Origin: Cokeromyces recurvatus
Taxonomy: Eukaryota; Mucoromycota; Mucoromycetes; Mucorales; Mucoraceae
Assembly: GCF_025118155.1 (NCBI RefSeq)
Contig: NW_026251433.1
Location: forward strand, 1-64,000
DNA: 64,000 nucleotides
Direction: 5' to 3'
Both the position numbers and the translations under genes were made by a program. The notes under the pieces are model-generated. The model searched no databases, was not told the origin of the DNA, and worked only from the letters and a program-made list of their open reading frames with translations. Shown piece after piece: positions 47,636-60,466 of the stretch. The first letter of the stretch is position 1; the number at the start of each line of letters is the position of its first letter.

Positions 47636-49942
47636 TAAATATGCTAAAGATGCTTTTAGTAAAACTGAAAAAAAACTACTTATACATGCTTACGCTATTA
47701 TGAAAACAAGAGGAAAATCTTCTATCTTTCGCTGGGAACCGATTACGAAAATAATACCTAATCATTCTGCAGAAAGATGCCGTCGAGTTATTTCAAGTAT
47801 GCAATCTAGAGACCCTAATTTCAGTAAGTCGGTTGACAAATTATCATCGAAATGGTTAAAATACTATTCAGAAGGCATATTAAACAATGATATAAAAGAT
47901 GATAAACCATGGGAATACAAAAATTATGATTTGCCTTCCTTCTTGGACTATTTCATTAAAAGACTAGCTGATGAACCTCCGTAAGTATATGAATTAATTA
48001 TCTAATTCTATAATAATAGGAGTTACTAAATATGTTTGTATATATATATATATATATATGTAACAGACCTAGAGCATCCATAGAGACTAATGGTGTTTCC
48101 CAAACATCATCAGAAGAAAAAGCTGATTCTGATGACTCAGATTCTAACAAAAGTAATGTTAGCAAAGCTGAAAGATTCCAGCTTGTAAAAAATAAGCCTG
48201 AAAACAAAGAGGCTAGTAAAGAAGAATTACGTAAAGCAGCAAGGAAAAAAAGAGAAGAAAAGTCGAAAGAAATCTGTATCAGAAAACATAAAAAAAGATT
48301 AGAAGATTTTACTCGCAGATATCCTTATCCATTTGCTGTCAATTATGAAGAAATAAATAGTGATATGCCATCAACAGCATCAAAGATTAACCCTGATGAG
48401 ATACAAAAAAGAGTAGTTATGATTATAATTAAGGTAAGTTTGGTATTTGTATATATTAGTTACATTTCAGTAATAGAGTCATATCCTAGATGATTATGAT
48501 GACAGAGCATAATAAATATAAGCCAGAAGATGCGTATCTTACTCTTAGAGGATACCCAAATGATATTATTGAAAAGGCCTTGAAGACATTAAAAGATAAT
48601 CGTATCATTGTTAACGATAAAACAAGATATGGTCGAGTTCCAGGAAGACATCTTAATGTTTCATCAAAGTATGCCGCAACACGTTGATAAATATATATAG
48701 ATAGAATTAATAGTTTATACTCTTTTAAATAGATTTCTTGACATTATTTCAGGAACACTTCCATATGATCATTTTCAAAATGCAAAAGAATTTCATAACG
48801 CATTAGCTGTCAATGATACAGTAAAAATAAAAAATTCCGAGTTTAATAGTGGTTCTTTAATGACACTCTTTGAGCTTATCTCTGAGGGAAAGGTTAGTAT
48901 AATATAAATATATTAAAAAATAATAATAAACTATATTAACTTGTTCTTTTTTTTTTAAAAAAAAAAGATTCAAATGAGTATCGAAAATGCAGCTAAATAT
49001 CTTGAAAATAAAAACATAACGCCTATACCGAAAAGAAATGATGGTAAAGATTTTCTTTTTTATTTAATTTTATGTAGATAATTTATTCTCTCCAAATCTT
49101 ATTTTTTTTTTAACATAGCGGAAGCACGTAGGAAATTCTTTTTTGACAATTTACGCTTGGTAGTTGAGAAGACAGATGAATTACCAGCTATCAAAGATCA
49201 AAAATTCAAAGGAAAAGAAACAGCAAATTGCTTTATTCCACTAACAAGTCATAAAATAGCAGAATATTTTAAAGCAAATTCATCAGAAGCTTTATTAAAA
49301 GAAATCTTTGAAATAGTACATAGTTTTAAAGACAGAGGAGCTACATTTGCAGAAATACTAAAGACAGCAGAATCAATGATGCTCTGCTCTGAGAATGAAC
49401 TTATGAAAATATTAGAAAAGCTTTTAAATAGTTCCCCAGCAATGATTCAACTTGTAGGCTTAGATCATTTGAAATATATTACTTCAGAATTTGTTGGCGA
49501 GTGGTTAATTCATAACAAGCATAATAAGAATGCTGCATATATCCGACCATTAATGTGGAATGAATTAAACGGTAATATCATACAACCAGCCATTGAAGGG
49601 CTTGCACATACAGCAGTCAGTCATATTTTAGATAATCCTGGAATATCATTTGTAAGTACATTCCCTTTTTCTTTCCTTTTTTTTTTTCTTATTTATTCAT
49701 TTGGTTTATTCTAGACTGCATTAAATTCTAAACTTGAAGAAGTTTGTACCAAGTATGAATTATATCATATTTTAGATTATCTTTTGAAAACGAAAAGAAT
49801 TATTTCAAGAAAAATAATTCATAAAGGAAGTTCTGGTATTTTTACCAAAAAGTCAATTTTAGTAACTGGCATCTCTAATACAGCCATGGTTAGCAATGGC
49901 ATGACTTGTTATTGGGTAGCTCCTGAGTACTACCATCATTAA
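43794..49942 (+). CDS. sfc3: Largest subunit of RNA polymerase III factor TFIIIC (B-block binding)
   Basis: Fourteen exons join in phase to about 1735 residues: 43794-43854, 43910-44067, 44133-44252, 44335-44495, 44575-44773, 44836-45108, 45182-47528, 47635-47980, 48067-48433, 48490-48668, 48733-48892, 48968-49043, 49119-49651, 49715-49942. The N-terminus MSIIDFLNDIVNDLALDGEEG-WTLDRLF is followed by the winged-helix B-block-binding domain (HKLIMHIIAKCRANGITQYD, KKIYYYVKKLDRLGLI) that recognises the tRNA gene B-box. A long Ser/Asn/Lys-rich linker lies around residues 430-620. The C-terminal half has further winged-helix-like parts (YAIMKTRGKSSIFRWEPITK, LPYDHFQNAKEFHNALAVND). Homologue of yeast Tfc3. 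PEX13 starts 178 bp downstream on the same strand. Confidence 0.88.
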
Positions 49943-50120
49943 ATAAATTGGCTTTGTTTTAAAAAATAAAAAATAAAAAAAAAAGGCTAAACAGTTTACC
50001 TACCAATCAGCATAGAGAACCATATTCTATTTTCATTTGTCATGAGTTTTTCTCATAAATTTGGATTTTTTTTTTTTCTCTTCTTTTGTTTCTCTTTCAA
50101 TTTTTTTTTTTCTTAATAAA

Positions 50121-51381
50121 ATGCCATCACCTCCTAAGCCTTGGGAAGTAAATAATACAAACAGCAATGGAATGACAGCTATTACATCGCCTACTACAGC
50201 AGCAACTTTAGCAACAACAACAGTACCAGAAATTCCAAGTAGATCAACAATAACAACAAACTCAGCATTGCCTACTAGACCTACTGCAGGTAATTAAAGT
50301 AAAAATGAACTATTTTAATCAGCTCAATGTGCATGTGTGTTTTATTTCTAACTAAATAAAAAAATAATTAAATTAAATAGGTTATAATACTGGATATAGT
50401 TCTTTAGGCTATGGTTCAAGTTATGGCGGTTATGGTTATAATCGATATGGCAATACATATGGTGGCTATGGTAGTGCCTATGGTGGTTATAATGGTTATG
50501 GTGGAGGCTATGGAGGCTATGGAGGCTATGGAGGTTATGGAATGAATCGATATGGTAGCACATTGGGTCGTATGGGAGGTGGACCTAATGGGCCGGATGA
50601 TGTGAGTTTAACTCAACGTATGGAAATGGGAACTCGGCCCGCTTTTGAAGTGATAGAAAATATTGTTGGTTCCTTTGGTGGATTTGCTCAAATGTTAGAA
50701 TCTACCTTTATGGCTACACATTCTAGCTTTATGGCCATGGTTGGAGTTGCTGAACAAATAGGATTTGTTAAGAATTATTTAGGACAAGTCTTCAGTATCT
50801 TTGCATTATATCGATTTGTAAAAAAAGTGATGAATAAGATAACAGGTCGTCACAATCCAACTTTAGATATAAATGTAATAGATTTTGAGAATTTTGAACG
50901 GAAATCATCTACAACTGTTTCAGGATCTAAAATGTCTCGTAAACCATTTATTATTTTTATGTTAATAGTCATCGGTCTTCCTTATATGATGCATAAATTG
51001 ATCAACATAATTACTGCAAACCAAAAGAAGCAGCTAGGTCTACAAGGAATTGTTAATAACACGAATAGTAATCTTGCTAGCATTGATCCTACTAAACTTG
51101 AATTTGCTCGTGCTATGTATGACTTTACAGCAGAATCTCAAATGGAATTAAGTCTTAAAAAAGGTGATATTGTTGCTATTATTTCGAAACTTGATCCTGT
51201 AACAAATACTACAAGTCAATGGTGGCGTGGTCGTTTAAGGGATGGTACAATGGGTCTTTTCCCTGCAAATTATGTAGAAATAATCCAAAAGGCTAATTCA
51301 GTATCAAATGATAATCAAGATATATTGAAGAAAGAAGAGCCAAGTACACAACAGCAAGAAGTTACTACAAAATTAATATAA
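50121..51381 (+). CDS. PEX13: Peroxin 13, docking component of peroxisomal import
   Basis: Exons 50121-50289 and 50381-51381 give 389 residues. A Pro/Thr-rich start (MPSPPKPWE, the conserved fungal and animal beginning) leads into a Gly/Tyr-rich YGGYG region, which in other PEX13 proteins forms the hydrogel-like pore. The membrane region follows (AFEVIENIVGSFGGFAQMLE, LGQVFSIFALYRF, FIIFMLIVIGLPYMMHKL). The SH3 domain comes next (ARAMYDFTAESQMELSLKKG, SQWWRGRLRDG, MGLFPANYVE), which contacts Pex14 and Pex5. The tail is acidic and Gln-rich. The start is the ATG after a T-rich leader, and the exon phase is 1. Confidence 0.94.
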
Positions 51382-51644
51382 TTTGTTTTATATGTATTCC
51401 CCTTTATTTTATTTTTTCTATATTTATTATTCTTTACATACCAGTGCTTTTAATATAAATATTTATGTATGTGTATATATTTATATATGTATATAATATC
51501 ATCATTTTGTTTTATTAGTATATTTGTATATAAAATATATATTATTATCCTTAATTACAATAAACTATTGCTTACTGAATATCTTCAAGACCTTTCTCTC
51601 TCTGTCTTTGTCTCTGTCTCTGTCTCTTATTTACTACTCTAAAC

Positions 51645-51681
<37 letters not shown>

Positions 51682-52010
51682 TATTATCTATTTAGGTTGA
51701 TATAGATATTCACTCTCTAATTTCTGTTTCGTCGCTGCAAAGAAACTCTTATAAATGTTGGACTGTTCAGCAAATAATAGGAGTTTGGGCCTTATGTATA
51801 ACTACAGTCGTATTTTGATGTTATATTAAAAGTTGAAGGTTATTGTATTCGAATAGAGTTTATATGTTAAATATTGGTTTCGGTACCAATGTCTCTTAAT
51901 GTAATCAGCTATTGTCATATTGCTCTCCTGCTTTATTTTTGTTTTATTTCATATATGTATTAATTGAGATTTGTTATATTATACAGGCCCATTGTGGTTA
52001 AAGCTACTTT

Positions 52011-52057
<47 letters not shown>

Positions 52058-53020
52058 TTAGGATCATCATGAATATAGATCGTTTATTATAAGCGGCTCC
52101 GTATTATGGGTTATTTACTTTATTTTATTCCTATCCAAACTGAAACGTATCTATACTTAGCTTACTTGAAGATGTTTTATTTAAAGATTTGTACCACATT
52201 GAATATTGATGGTGAGGAGACTAATTCATAATACTCATGTAACCATTTGTAACTGACAAGCACATAATAAAATAATACTGTATTGCTCGGGTCAGATAAA
52301 AAGTGGAAAATAAAATAAAAAATTATATACATATTATCTTGCTAACTCTTGTTTAACTTGTAGCAATTTTTATTTTGAAGGGAAATATGCCAGGAACATT
52401 CAAATGAATGAGTAATAGAAACATATCAGGGCAGATATTTTTAGTCACACTTGCCCTAAATTATTTATTAGTGTGATACTTATTATTTATTTATTTATTT
52501 TTTTAGATTTAACAGCTCTAAGATGATTTTCGTTTATTCACTTTACTGGTATAGAAGCTTCAGCAAATGATGATAATATATCGACTATGAGAAGGTATAC
52601 CCTGGCTTCAAAACATGAATCCTCCAAGAATTGTGTTGGTATCCTTCCTTTTTAAACCATTGTTAAATGGTTCATGTCCCAATAATGAAGCGCGAAAGCA
52701 TGAGTAATACAATACAAGTATAGAAGAACCTTAGGAGGGCCCTGAAGAAAAGCCTTCTAAAGACGCACATAGTATCACTCCTGGCTGTTGTGCCATCATG
52801 TTAATTTATAAAATTAAATGCAAGAGTATTTCTTTAGAAATAATGCGTTATTTATAGAATCAAACTAAAGCTTAGTGACTTATTATTATATTTATAAATT
52901 GAAAATAAAATAAAAAATATGAAGAACATAACATGTATGCAATTATGTAAGTTTCAACTAGGCTTCAATTATATGATATTTAAGAATAAACATCTTATTG
53001 TATACATCAAACGATCGAAA
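51382..53020. other. Gene-poor region, left part
   Basis: Contains (TCTG)n/(TCTCTG)n near 51590-51630, (AT)n at about 51650-51678, and (TTTA)n at about 52010-52060. A copy of the word TATTGCTCGGGTCAGATAA is at 52281-52299. A small hairpin, GGGCA to TGCCC, spans about 52432-52458. No gene is supported. Confidence 0.5.
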
Positions 53021-53021
53021 T

Positions 53022-53519
53022 GTTTAGGATTGAGCAGGTAAAATGACATGTATACATATAAAATAGATGTAGTATGTTAGCTAAAATATAGCAGATAAGT
53101 AGCAATATGAAAAAGACAGTATATATAGATAAATATATATATATACAAATTTGTATATATGTACATGCATATATTATTTTTTGTAGATGCCATGTCGGTA
53201 ATAATATAGAAAGATGGATCAAACGCTTTTCCTGATACCAAAACTTTAGATATCGACACAGAAGAAATCAAATTATTATATGAGCGAATATATATACATT
53301 ATAAAAACATAAAATAGTTCTACTACTACATTAGTAGAGCTTCAAACTGATTTAGCAGATATACTACAAAATATTCAATTTTACAAGATCATTATAGAAT
53401 ATTTAGATGAGAATAAATGATTCTGTGATGAGTAAGGATGGTGTAATGAAAGTAGAAGATATTAATTTTATAAAGACAACATTGATACCAAGTTATTTTA
53501 TATTATATTTAGTAGAATG
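53022..53519 (+). pseudogene. Coding-like relic of an unknown gene
   Basis: Several plus-strand stretches look like real protein but cannot be joined cleanly: MFRIEQ followed by GTAAAA (53022-53039); KDGSNAFPDTKTLDIDTEEIK and LLYER (about 53209-53285), preceded by an in-frame TAG; LVELQTDLADILQNIQFYK and IIIEYLDENK (about 53332-53420); and, in a shifted frame, INDSVMSKDGVMKVEDINF (about 53412-53470). The expected donor after LLYER has no GT. I do not recognise the family. It is most simply a decayed gene copy; a genuine gene with unusual splicing is possible but less likely. Confidence 0.35.
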
Positions 53520-53904
53520 ATGTGCTAACTTGTTGGTTAATTCAGAAAAAAAAAAAATTACAAGAACTAAAAATAGCTGTTATTTTTTTTTTTTTAATCA
53601 AGACCATTTCTCTTATAGTTAGATAAGCTTCTGTAGGTTAATATCAACTTTTAAAATTAAGAATACTTTTATATATTAAAGAAATCCATCCATTTATTTA
53701 TTTATTTATTTATTTATGTATATATTTATGAGAGTAAGAAAATAGTTTAATTGTTTAGTGTACTATTATTTCAGTACAAACTTGATTGTAGAGCTTGACT
53801 ATTACGCGTTTTTTTTTTTTTTAATATGGCTGTAGAGATAACAAAACCCAGTTTTTTAAAGGGAAGAAGATTGATTCATTTCTATTAACCAGAGTCAAAA
53901 AGAA

Positions 53905-54472
53905 TGTATGAAAGAATGTTTAAAGTAGCTAGAGTTTAGAGGAGGCCATTATGACGAAGAGAGTCAGTATTAAATATATAGAGTAGGCAGAATTTAGAGA
54001 CCATCATGAATAAAAGAGTCAGGATTGAATGTTTAAAGTAGCCAAAGTTTAGAGGAGGCCATTATAAAGAAAAGAGTCAAGATTAAATATATAAAGTAGT
54101 CAGAGTTTGGAGGAGACCATTATGAAGAAAAGAGTCAGAATTGAATATTTAGAGTGACCAATGTCCAGATAAGTCCATTAAGATTGAATATATAGAGTAA
54201 CTAGATTTTAGAGAAGAAGACCATTATGAAGAAAAGAGTTAAGATTAAATATATAGAGTAGGTAAAGTTTAGAGAAGACCATTATGAAGAAAAGAGTCAT
54301 AATCGAATATTTAGGATGGACAATATCCAGAGGAATCACTAGGATTGAATATTTAAAGTGACCAATATCCTTAGAAGCCCACTAGGATTGAATTTTTAAA
54401 GTGGCCAATATCCTTGAAGCCCACTAGGATTGATTTTATAAGGCGACCAATATCCTTGAAGCCCGCCATGAA
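53905..54472. repeat. Tandem array with ~58-bp and ~43-bp periods
   Basis: A block containing AGAGTTTAGAG, GACCATTATGAAG and AAAAGAGTCAGGATTGAAT recurs with anchors GAGTC at about 53959, 54016, 54074, 54132, 54236 and 54294, that is, steps of 57-58 bp with one step of 104. The right part changes to a shorter unit (ACCAATATCCTTGAAGCCC, ACTAGGATTGAAT) with anchors at about 54337, 54380 and 54422, steps of 42-43. The 104-bp step equals one 58 plus one ~46 unit, so the two unit types interleave. Copies are 75-90% alike by eye. It has no continuous coding frame on either strand. Confidence 0.85.
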
Positions 54473-56474
54473 AAAAAAAGAAAAGATAAAGAAAAAAGAA
54501 AAAAAAAAGGGAAATGAATAAAAAGATGAATAAATAAATAAAAAAAAAATATGCGCATATAAAAAATATGAATATGTAAATAAATAAAATATGCATATAA
54601 AAAAAAAGAAAATAAAGTTTGAATACGTAAAGGGACAAATATTTAGAAACTACTCCCTAATATGATGAAAAGCAAGCAATAACTGATTTGTTTGCACTAA
54701 CTAAATTTTAGGGAGCCTACTATAATTAAAATTTATAGTAACTAGCATCAGAAGAAAATTACGATATGAAAACACATGCTTCTATTCTAAAGTAAAAAAA
54801 AAAGTATATGTGTGTAAAAGTATATGCATTTATTCTACTAAAATAGGCAAAGTGCAGTCCAAAAAAAAAAACGATTTTATTAAAAATAAGGAGAGACCAT
54901 GAGAAAGTTTGGCTTAATGCACAAGCAAAGAAAATTTCTTTCTAGGAATAATAGTCAGTATCTCTTTGTGGCTTATTATTATTTATCTTTCATATCTTTT
55001 ATACACAAAAATAATTACGATACTTATTAAAGATATTATATTAAATTATGTTGAAGAAGCTTAAATGCTTTCTTTACTACTTGATGATAGATCATTAAAT
55101 TGTGTAACTTTTGTTTTGTCAATTATTGTTTTATTTAAACGGAGCTACAGCCAATATTTCATTTTGCAGGTACATTTTTTTTTCAATGAATAAAAAAACC
55201 TGCTGGTTAAAAAAAAAAAAAAAGAAAAAAAAAGTGTTGGGAAGAAGGCTTAGAAAGCCTGTTTATCAGAAGTGACGCTGGATTGAGGAAGGATACTGTG
55301 AGATAAAAAATTTCTTATCTGACCTGGGCAATGCTCAAATGAGGTTTTAATCATAAATCGGTTCAGGAACAATTTATATTGACTAGTAATAAAGCCTATT
55401 TAGACTAGACTTTGTATTATGGCCTTTTTTTTTTTTTTTTTTCTAGGTAAATTACATTATAATGCCACAAATTAATATACAACAAAATATAACATTATTG
55501 TACACACATAATAAATTATACTTCAAGTTAGACAATAATGATAATGAACTATTTATAGTAGTAGAATATTTTAATTTATCTTTTTTTTTTTAACTATAAA
55601 GAGTATGTCCACCAGAACTTTGTATATTGAGTCTTTACATAACATATTTAATATTTTATTTTACATTCATGTATTTTTTCGTGTACTTGACTTATTTTGT
55701 AGCATGTTCTTTTGTTGAAAATTTGTTCGTCATTTTCAAATGATTCATATAGAAAATGTATTCTTTTATTTTATTCGTTTTCGTGATATATAAACAAGTT
55801 TATGTATGCATGTCATAGCTTGATTTTTATAATAACCAATAAAATAATATGTAGATCAAGCTTATAGATATATTTATATACATCACATCAAAAAAAAATC
55901 GCTCAGTTACACTTGATTTAGTTTGATTATAGCTACACATGCGTGGAAAAGGCGATTGGTCAGAACCAATTTTTATTAGAAGAATTAATATTTAACATAC
56001 AAACATTTATATAGTAAGCAACGATCTGAAACAGATGAATAATAGAAAAAAATTATTTATTTATCTGTTCCAATGATCATAATATAATAGCATACACAAA
56101 TAATGTCTATAACGTATATAGTAATATTTAACAACATGTATAACAGATCAACGTCATTTTTGTACATGCTGTAATTAAGTTCAAGTTGTAATTTTTTTAA
56201 AAAAATAAATAAATAATAATAATTGATTTTTGATACAAGTAATATGTTTATCAGATTTTTTTATTATGTAATTTAAAAAAAAAAAAAAAGAAATAGAATA
56301 TTATTACATGCCCCTGTCAGTTATCATATAGACAAAAAGGGGAAACAATAATTGATTTACTTTTCGTTTCAAACATATTTTGTATAAATACACAATTTTT
56401 ATCTAAACCGCTCTTCTTCTTTTTTTTTTTTTTCTTTTCACTATACACATTCTTTTATAACACAATAAAAAAAA
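54473..56474. other. Gene-poor region, right part
   Basis: AT-rich. Includes A-rich stretches at 54470-54600 and 55205-55235, a small hairpin AGGCTT/AAGCCT near 55247-55262, an inverted copy of the TCAGATAA word at 55314-55336, and a poly(T) at about 55424-55442. No supported gene before the ATPase start at 56475. Confidence 0.5.
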
Positions 56475-59400
56475 ATGAATGAAGAAAAGAACGAAACTAC
56501 AGATGAGAAAGTAACAATAGTTTCTTTAGAGGATATAAACAAGATCAAGTTTGCTAAAATACATCGTCCTGAAAGAACAAAAACGATACAGACGATTGAT
56601 ACCATTGCCTCGCGTAGACCTTCTATTAGTGCTCCTAAACGTCCATTAAAAAAAATAAAAAAAGAAAATAAACAAGTTGATATTGTAAGTTAAAACAATC
56701 ATTAGTTAGCTAGCACACACACACACACATACACACATACACACATACACACATACACACATACACACATACACACATACACACATACACACACATTATT
56801 AATACTTATTATGTATATATAAATATAGAATGAATTTTTATTAAGTCCTGAAGAATGTGCTGATAAGTATAATACGTGTATTGATTTATTAAAAGCTGCA
56901 GAATCAAAAGGTCTTACTTCTCAACAAGCTGAGGATATACTCATCAAAACAGGTCCAAATATGTTGAGTCCACCTAAAAAGAGACACCCATTCTTAAAAT
57001 ATATTGATTGTGTTTTAAAACTGTTCAATTTACTTTTGATTCTAGCTGGTCTTTTGGATTATATATTGCTGGCAATTGATTATAAAGCTAATTTTCCTAA
57101 CGTAAATATATACATATAAATATAAATATAAATATATATTTACAGATGATAACGATTATGATGTATATAAATAAAATTTTTAATGTTGTAGACTTATCTT
57201 GGTGCTATTCTTATTGGTGTATCCTTGCTAAATGCATTTATTGAATTCTATCAAGAGCAAAAATCACAGGCCTTGTTGGAATCATTCTTGAATATGGTCC
57301 CTGCTAGGTGCATGGTGATTCGTGATGGTAAAGTGCAACAGATCGAAGCTGTTCATCTTGTTATTGGAGATATTGTATTGGTTCGTATGGGAGATAAGAT
57401 ACCAGCTGATCTATTTATATTTGCTTCATCAGATCTCAAAGTAGACAATTCCCCTTTAACTGGTGAATCTGAGCCTCAAGAACGCTGCGCTATCAATACT
57501 CAAAAATCTATCTTTGAAGCTGAAAATATCGCTTTCAATGGCACTTTGGCTGTATCTGGTGAAGGGTATGGTATCGTAGTTCGTACAGGTGATAATACTG
57601 TACTAGGTCAAATTGCTGGGCTCACTGCAGGTGAAGCAAAGACTCAATCACCTCTTTCTCAAGAAGTAAGTAGAAAATATCTGAAAGAAAAAGAAAAAGA
57701 AGAGCTAAACTAATTAACTAACTTACTTACTTCTTGTCCTCTCTTATATATATATATATATATACATTCATTATTATTTTTTAATAATAAGATTTCTGAA
57801 TTCGTAAAAATTATTGCTACAATTGCTTTTACTACAGCTGCTGTTTTCTTTGGTATAGGTTTTCCTGTAAATAACAATAATATTTCTCTTACACTTAACT
57901 TTGCTATCTCTGTTTTCGTTGCTTGGGTTCCAGAAGGCTTACCTGCTACAGTGACGATCCTATTAACTGTCTCTGCAAAACGTATGGCAGCAAGGAACGT
58001 ACTTGTGAAGGATTTACAAGGTGTTGAGACATTAGGGGCCATCACTTTACTTGCCACAGACAAGACGGGTACATTGACGCGTAATCAGATGACGGTAACT
58101 TATGTATGGTCCTGTTTTACCTTAAGGAATGTCATGGATAAACAAACGCAACAAAGCCCTATTATTGATTCCCCTGGCATGAAGGAGATTATAGAGATCT
58201 CTACATTGAACTCTCGTGCTAAATTTGACCGTGTGGATGTGCCGATATCTCAACGTCAGATCCTGGGTGACGCTACTGAAACAGGTCTAGTTCGATTTGC
58301 TGGTGAGCAATTGGGTAAAAGATATGACAGTATCCCTGATCAGTTTCCTAAAGTATTCGAGATACCTTTCAACTCGGATAATAAATGGGCCATGACAATT
58401 CATAAAAAGAAGCATCAGAACAACGGTTCTCTTACCCTGTATGTGAAAGGCGCCCCCGAGCGTGTACTTGAATTATGTGGATCCATCTTACTTGATCAAG
58501 ATACCTCTGTCCCTATTACTGATGAACATCGTGCTACCTTTCAAGAGACCTATTCCTATATGGCTGGTCAAGGTCATCGTGTATTGGCCTTTGCTCAGGT
58601 TCTATTACGTGATTCAGAGTATCCAGTTGATTATGTATTTGATAAGAATAAAAAGAATTATCCAATGTCGAACATGACGTTTGTCGGCTTAGTATCCCTT
58701 CAGGATCCTCCAAAGCATGGTGTTCGTGAGGCGATAGGTAAATGCCGTGAAGCAGGTATCAAGGTCATTATGGTCACTGGCGATCATCCGTTAACGGCTG
58801 AAGCGATTGGGCGTAAAATTAACTTGATTGTTGGAGAGACGAGATCAGAGGCTGCGAGACGGCTTCAGTGTACTGAGGACCAAGTCAATGAGAATGAATT
58901 CAAGAGCATTGTGATTCATGGTGATACGATTGATCAATTGACAGAGGAGGATTGGGATCTGATCTTTTCCAAGGATGAAATCATCTTTGCACGTACTTCG
59001 CCAAAACACAAACTTGAGATTGTTAAACATGCTCAATCTATGCGTCATATCGTTGGAGTCACAGGGGATGGTGTTAATGATGCCCCAGCTTTGAAGAAAG
59101 CAGATTTAGGTATTGCCATGAACATCTCAGGATCTGATGTCTCTAAGGACGCGGCTGCGATGATTCTGTTGGATGATAATTTTGCCTCTATCATTCATGG
59201 TATCGAGGAGGGACGTTTAATATTTGTTAATTTAAAAAAGTCGATTATGTATACCATTACTCATTCAATGCCTGAGGTCATCCCTAACTTACTTTACATT
59301 ATCGTACCCCTTCCTTTACCGTTGTCTGCTATCCTTATCTTGGTCATCGACCTTGGCTTTGAATTGTTTGCAGCTCTTACGTTTGCTTGGGATAAACCGG

Positions 59401-60278
59401 AGACAGCTGAAGGGCTAATGAAGTTAAGGCCTCGGAAATCGGTGACACCAGCCTCCATTGACCGCTATCGTCGAACTTTACATCGTAAGGCACGCTACAT
59501 TGAATATGATGGTGAGACGGGAGAAGAGATCCGACCATCCTTCCTTCGTCGTATCTATCATCGACTTCATGAGCTTTCCTCTAAGGCCTATTGGAGAGAA
59601 AAGTTTGAGAAGAAGGAAGAAGAGGAGGAGGTCCTGGTTGATCTGCCGTTACTATCATGGGCTTATTTAGAATTTGGTATGATCGAAGCTATTGGTAACT
59701 TGACTTGCTATTTCGTTGTCCTTTGGTATAATGGTATCTCACCTTCTGATGCAGTTACTATGCAGCGTGGTACGAGTTCCCCTACCTACTATTTCTCTAA
59801 TGGGCCCACCATCTATGCTCAAGATTATGTGACCCTTGCTGGTAAAGTGTTAAATGCAGCTGCTCAAAGGCGTGCCCTTAGTCAGGCACAATCGATTGTC
59901 TATTGGAGCATCATGATCATGCAAATGTTCAATATGTTTGCTTGCAAGACACGATTTACATTACCTATCGGTAGATATATGTTTTCCAATAAATATAACT
60001 TTCTAGGTATCTTGGGCGGTGCCTCCTTGGCTACTTTAATTGTCTATTGTCCTCCATTCAATATCCCCTTTGGCACTGATTATCAATTACTACCTCTTTG
60101 GTGGCTAATTGCTATTGGATTTGGTTTTATTATCCTTGCTTATGCATGTATTCGTATGAAGATTCGACAAAAGATGACTCCTATTCATTTTAATCCAGAT
60201 ATTCAAGGTTTACGTATGTATCCTACTATTCACACAGTAGCTACTCAAGATTCTCGAACTACAAGTAAAATGGTTTAA
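56475..60278 (+). CDS. P-type cation ATPase, type IIC (Na+/K+-ATPase-like) alpha subunit
   Basis: Four exons (56475-56684, 56829-57101, 57192-57665, 57792-60278) give 1147 residues. A basic N-terminal tail precedes the membrane core. Landmarks: actuator TGES (~251-254), M4 WVPEGL (Glu ~367), phosphorylation DKTGTLT (Asp ~409), nucleotide-site KGAPER, hinge TGDGVNDAP (~743-751). M5 reads YTITHSMPE and M6 VIDLGFE, aligning with YTLTSNIPE and CIDLGTD of animal Na+/K+-ATPase, so the ion-site Glu and first Asp are kept but Ser-Asn became His-Ser and the second Asp became Glu. It probably exports Na+ and/or takes up K+ at the plasma membrane; ion choice is uncertain. Intron 1 holds a (CACATACA)n repeat. 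Confidence 0.9.
56713..56795. repeat. (CACATACA)n microsatellite in ATPase intron 1
   Basis: An 8-bp unit, ACACATAC, repeated about eight to nine times after a short (CA)n start. It lies wholly inside the first intron. Confidence 0.85.
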
Positions 60279-60466
60279 ACTCTTTATAGATATGATATAT
60301 ATATACGTATATGGTATATGTATATAACATTGGCAATAATAACGATAATAATAATAATAAAGGACATATATTTGTATACAAGCATTTTTTTTTAAAATTT
60401 TTTTTTTTTTTATTTTAATTGGAAGTAGAAATATGATATGTGTGTATGTACAAGTAAAGATTATAA

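Noticed and set aside
50348..50563. His/Tyr/Asn-rich minus-strand frame
   Set aside because: Antisense shadow of the Gly/Tyr repeat region of PEX13.
53007..53271. Two hydrophobic minus-strand frames
   Set aside because: Antisense to AT-rich DNA and to the plus-strand relic; composition is only Ile/Tyr/Leu from (AT)n.
53905..54472. CRISPR-like repeat array
   Set aside because: Units are diverged and contiguous with no unique spacers of constant length, and the host is eukaryotic.
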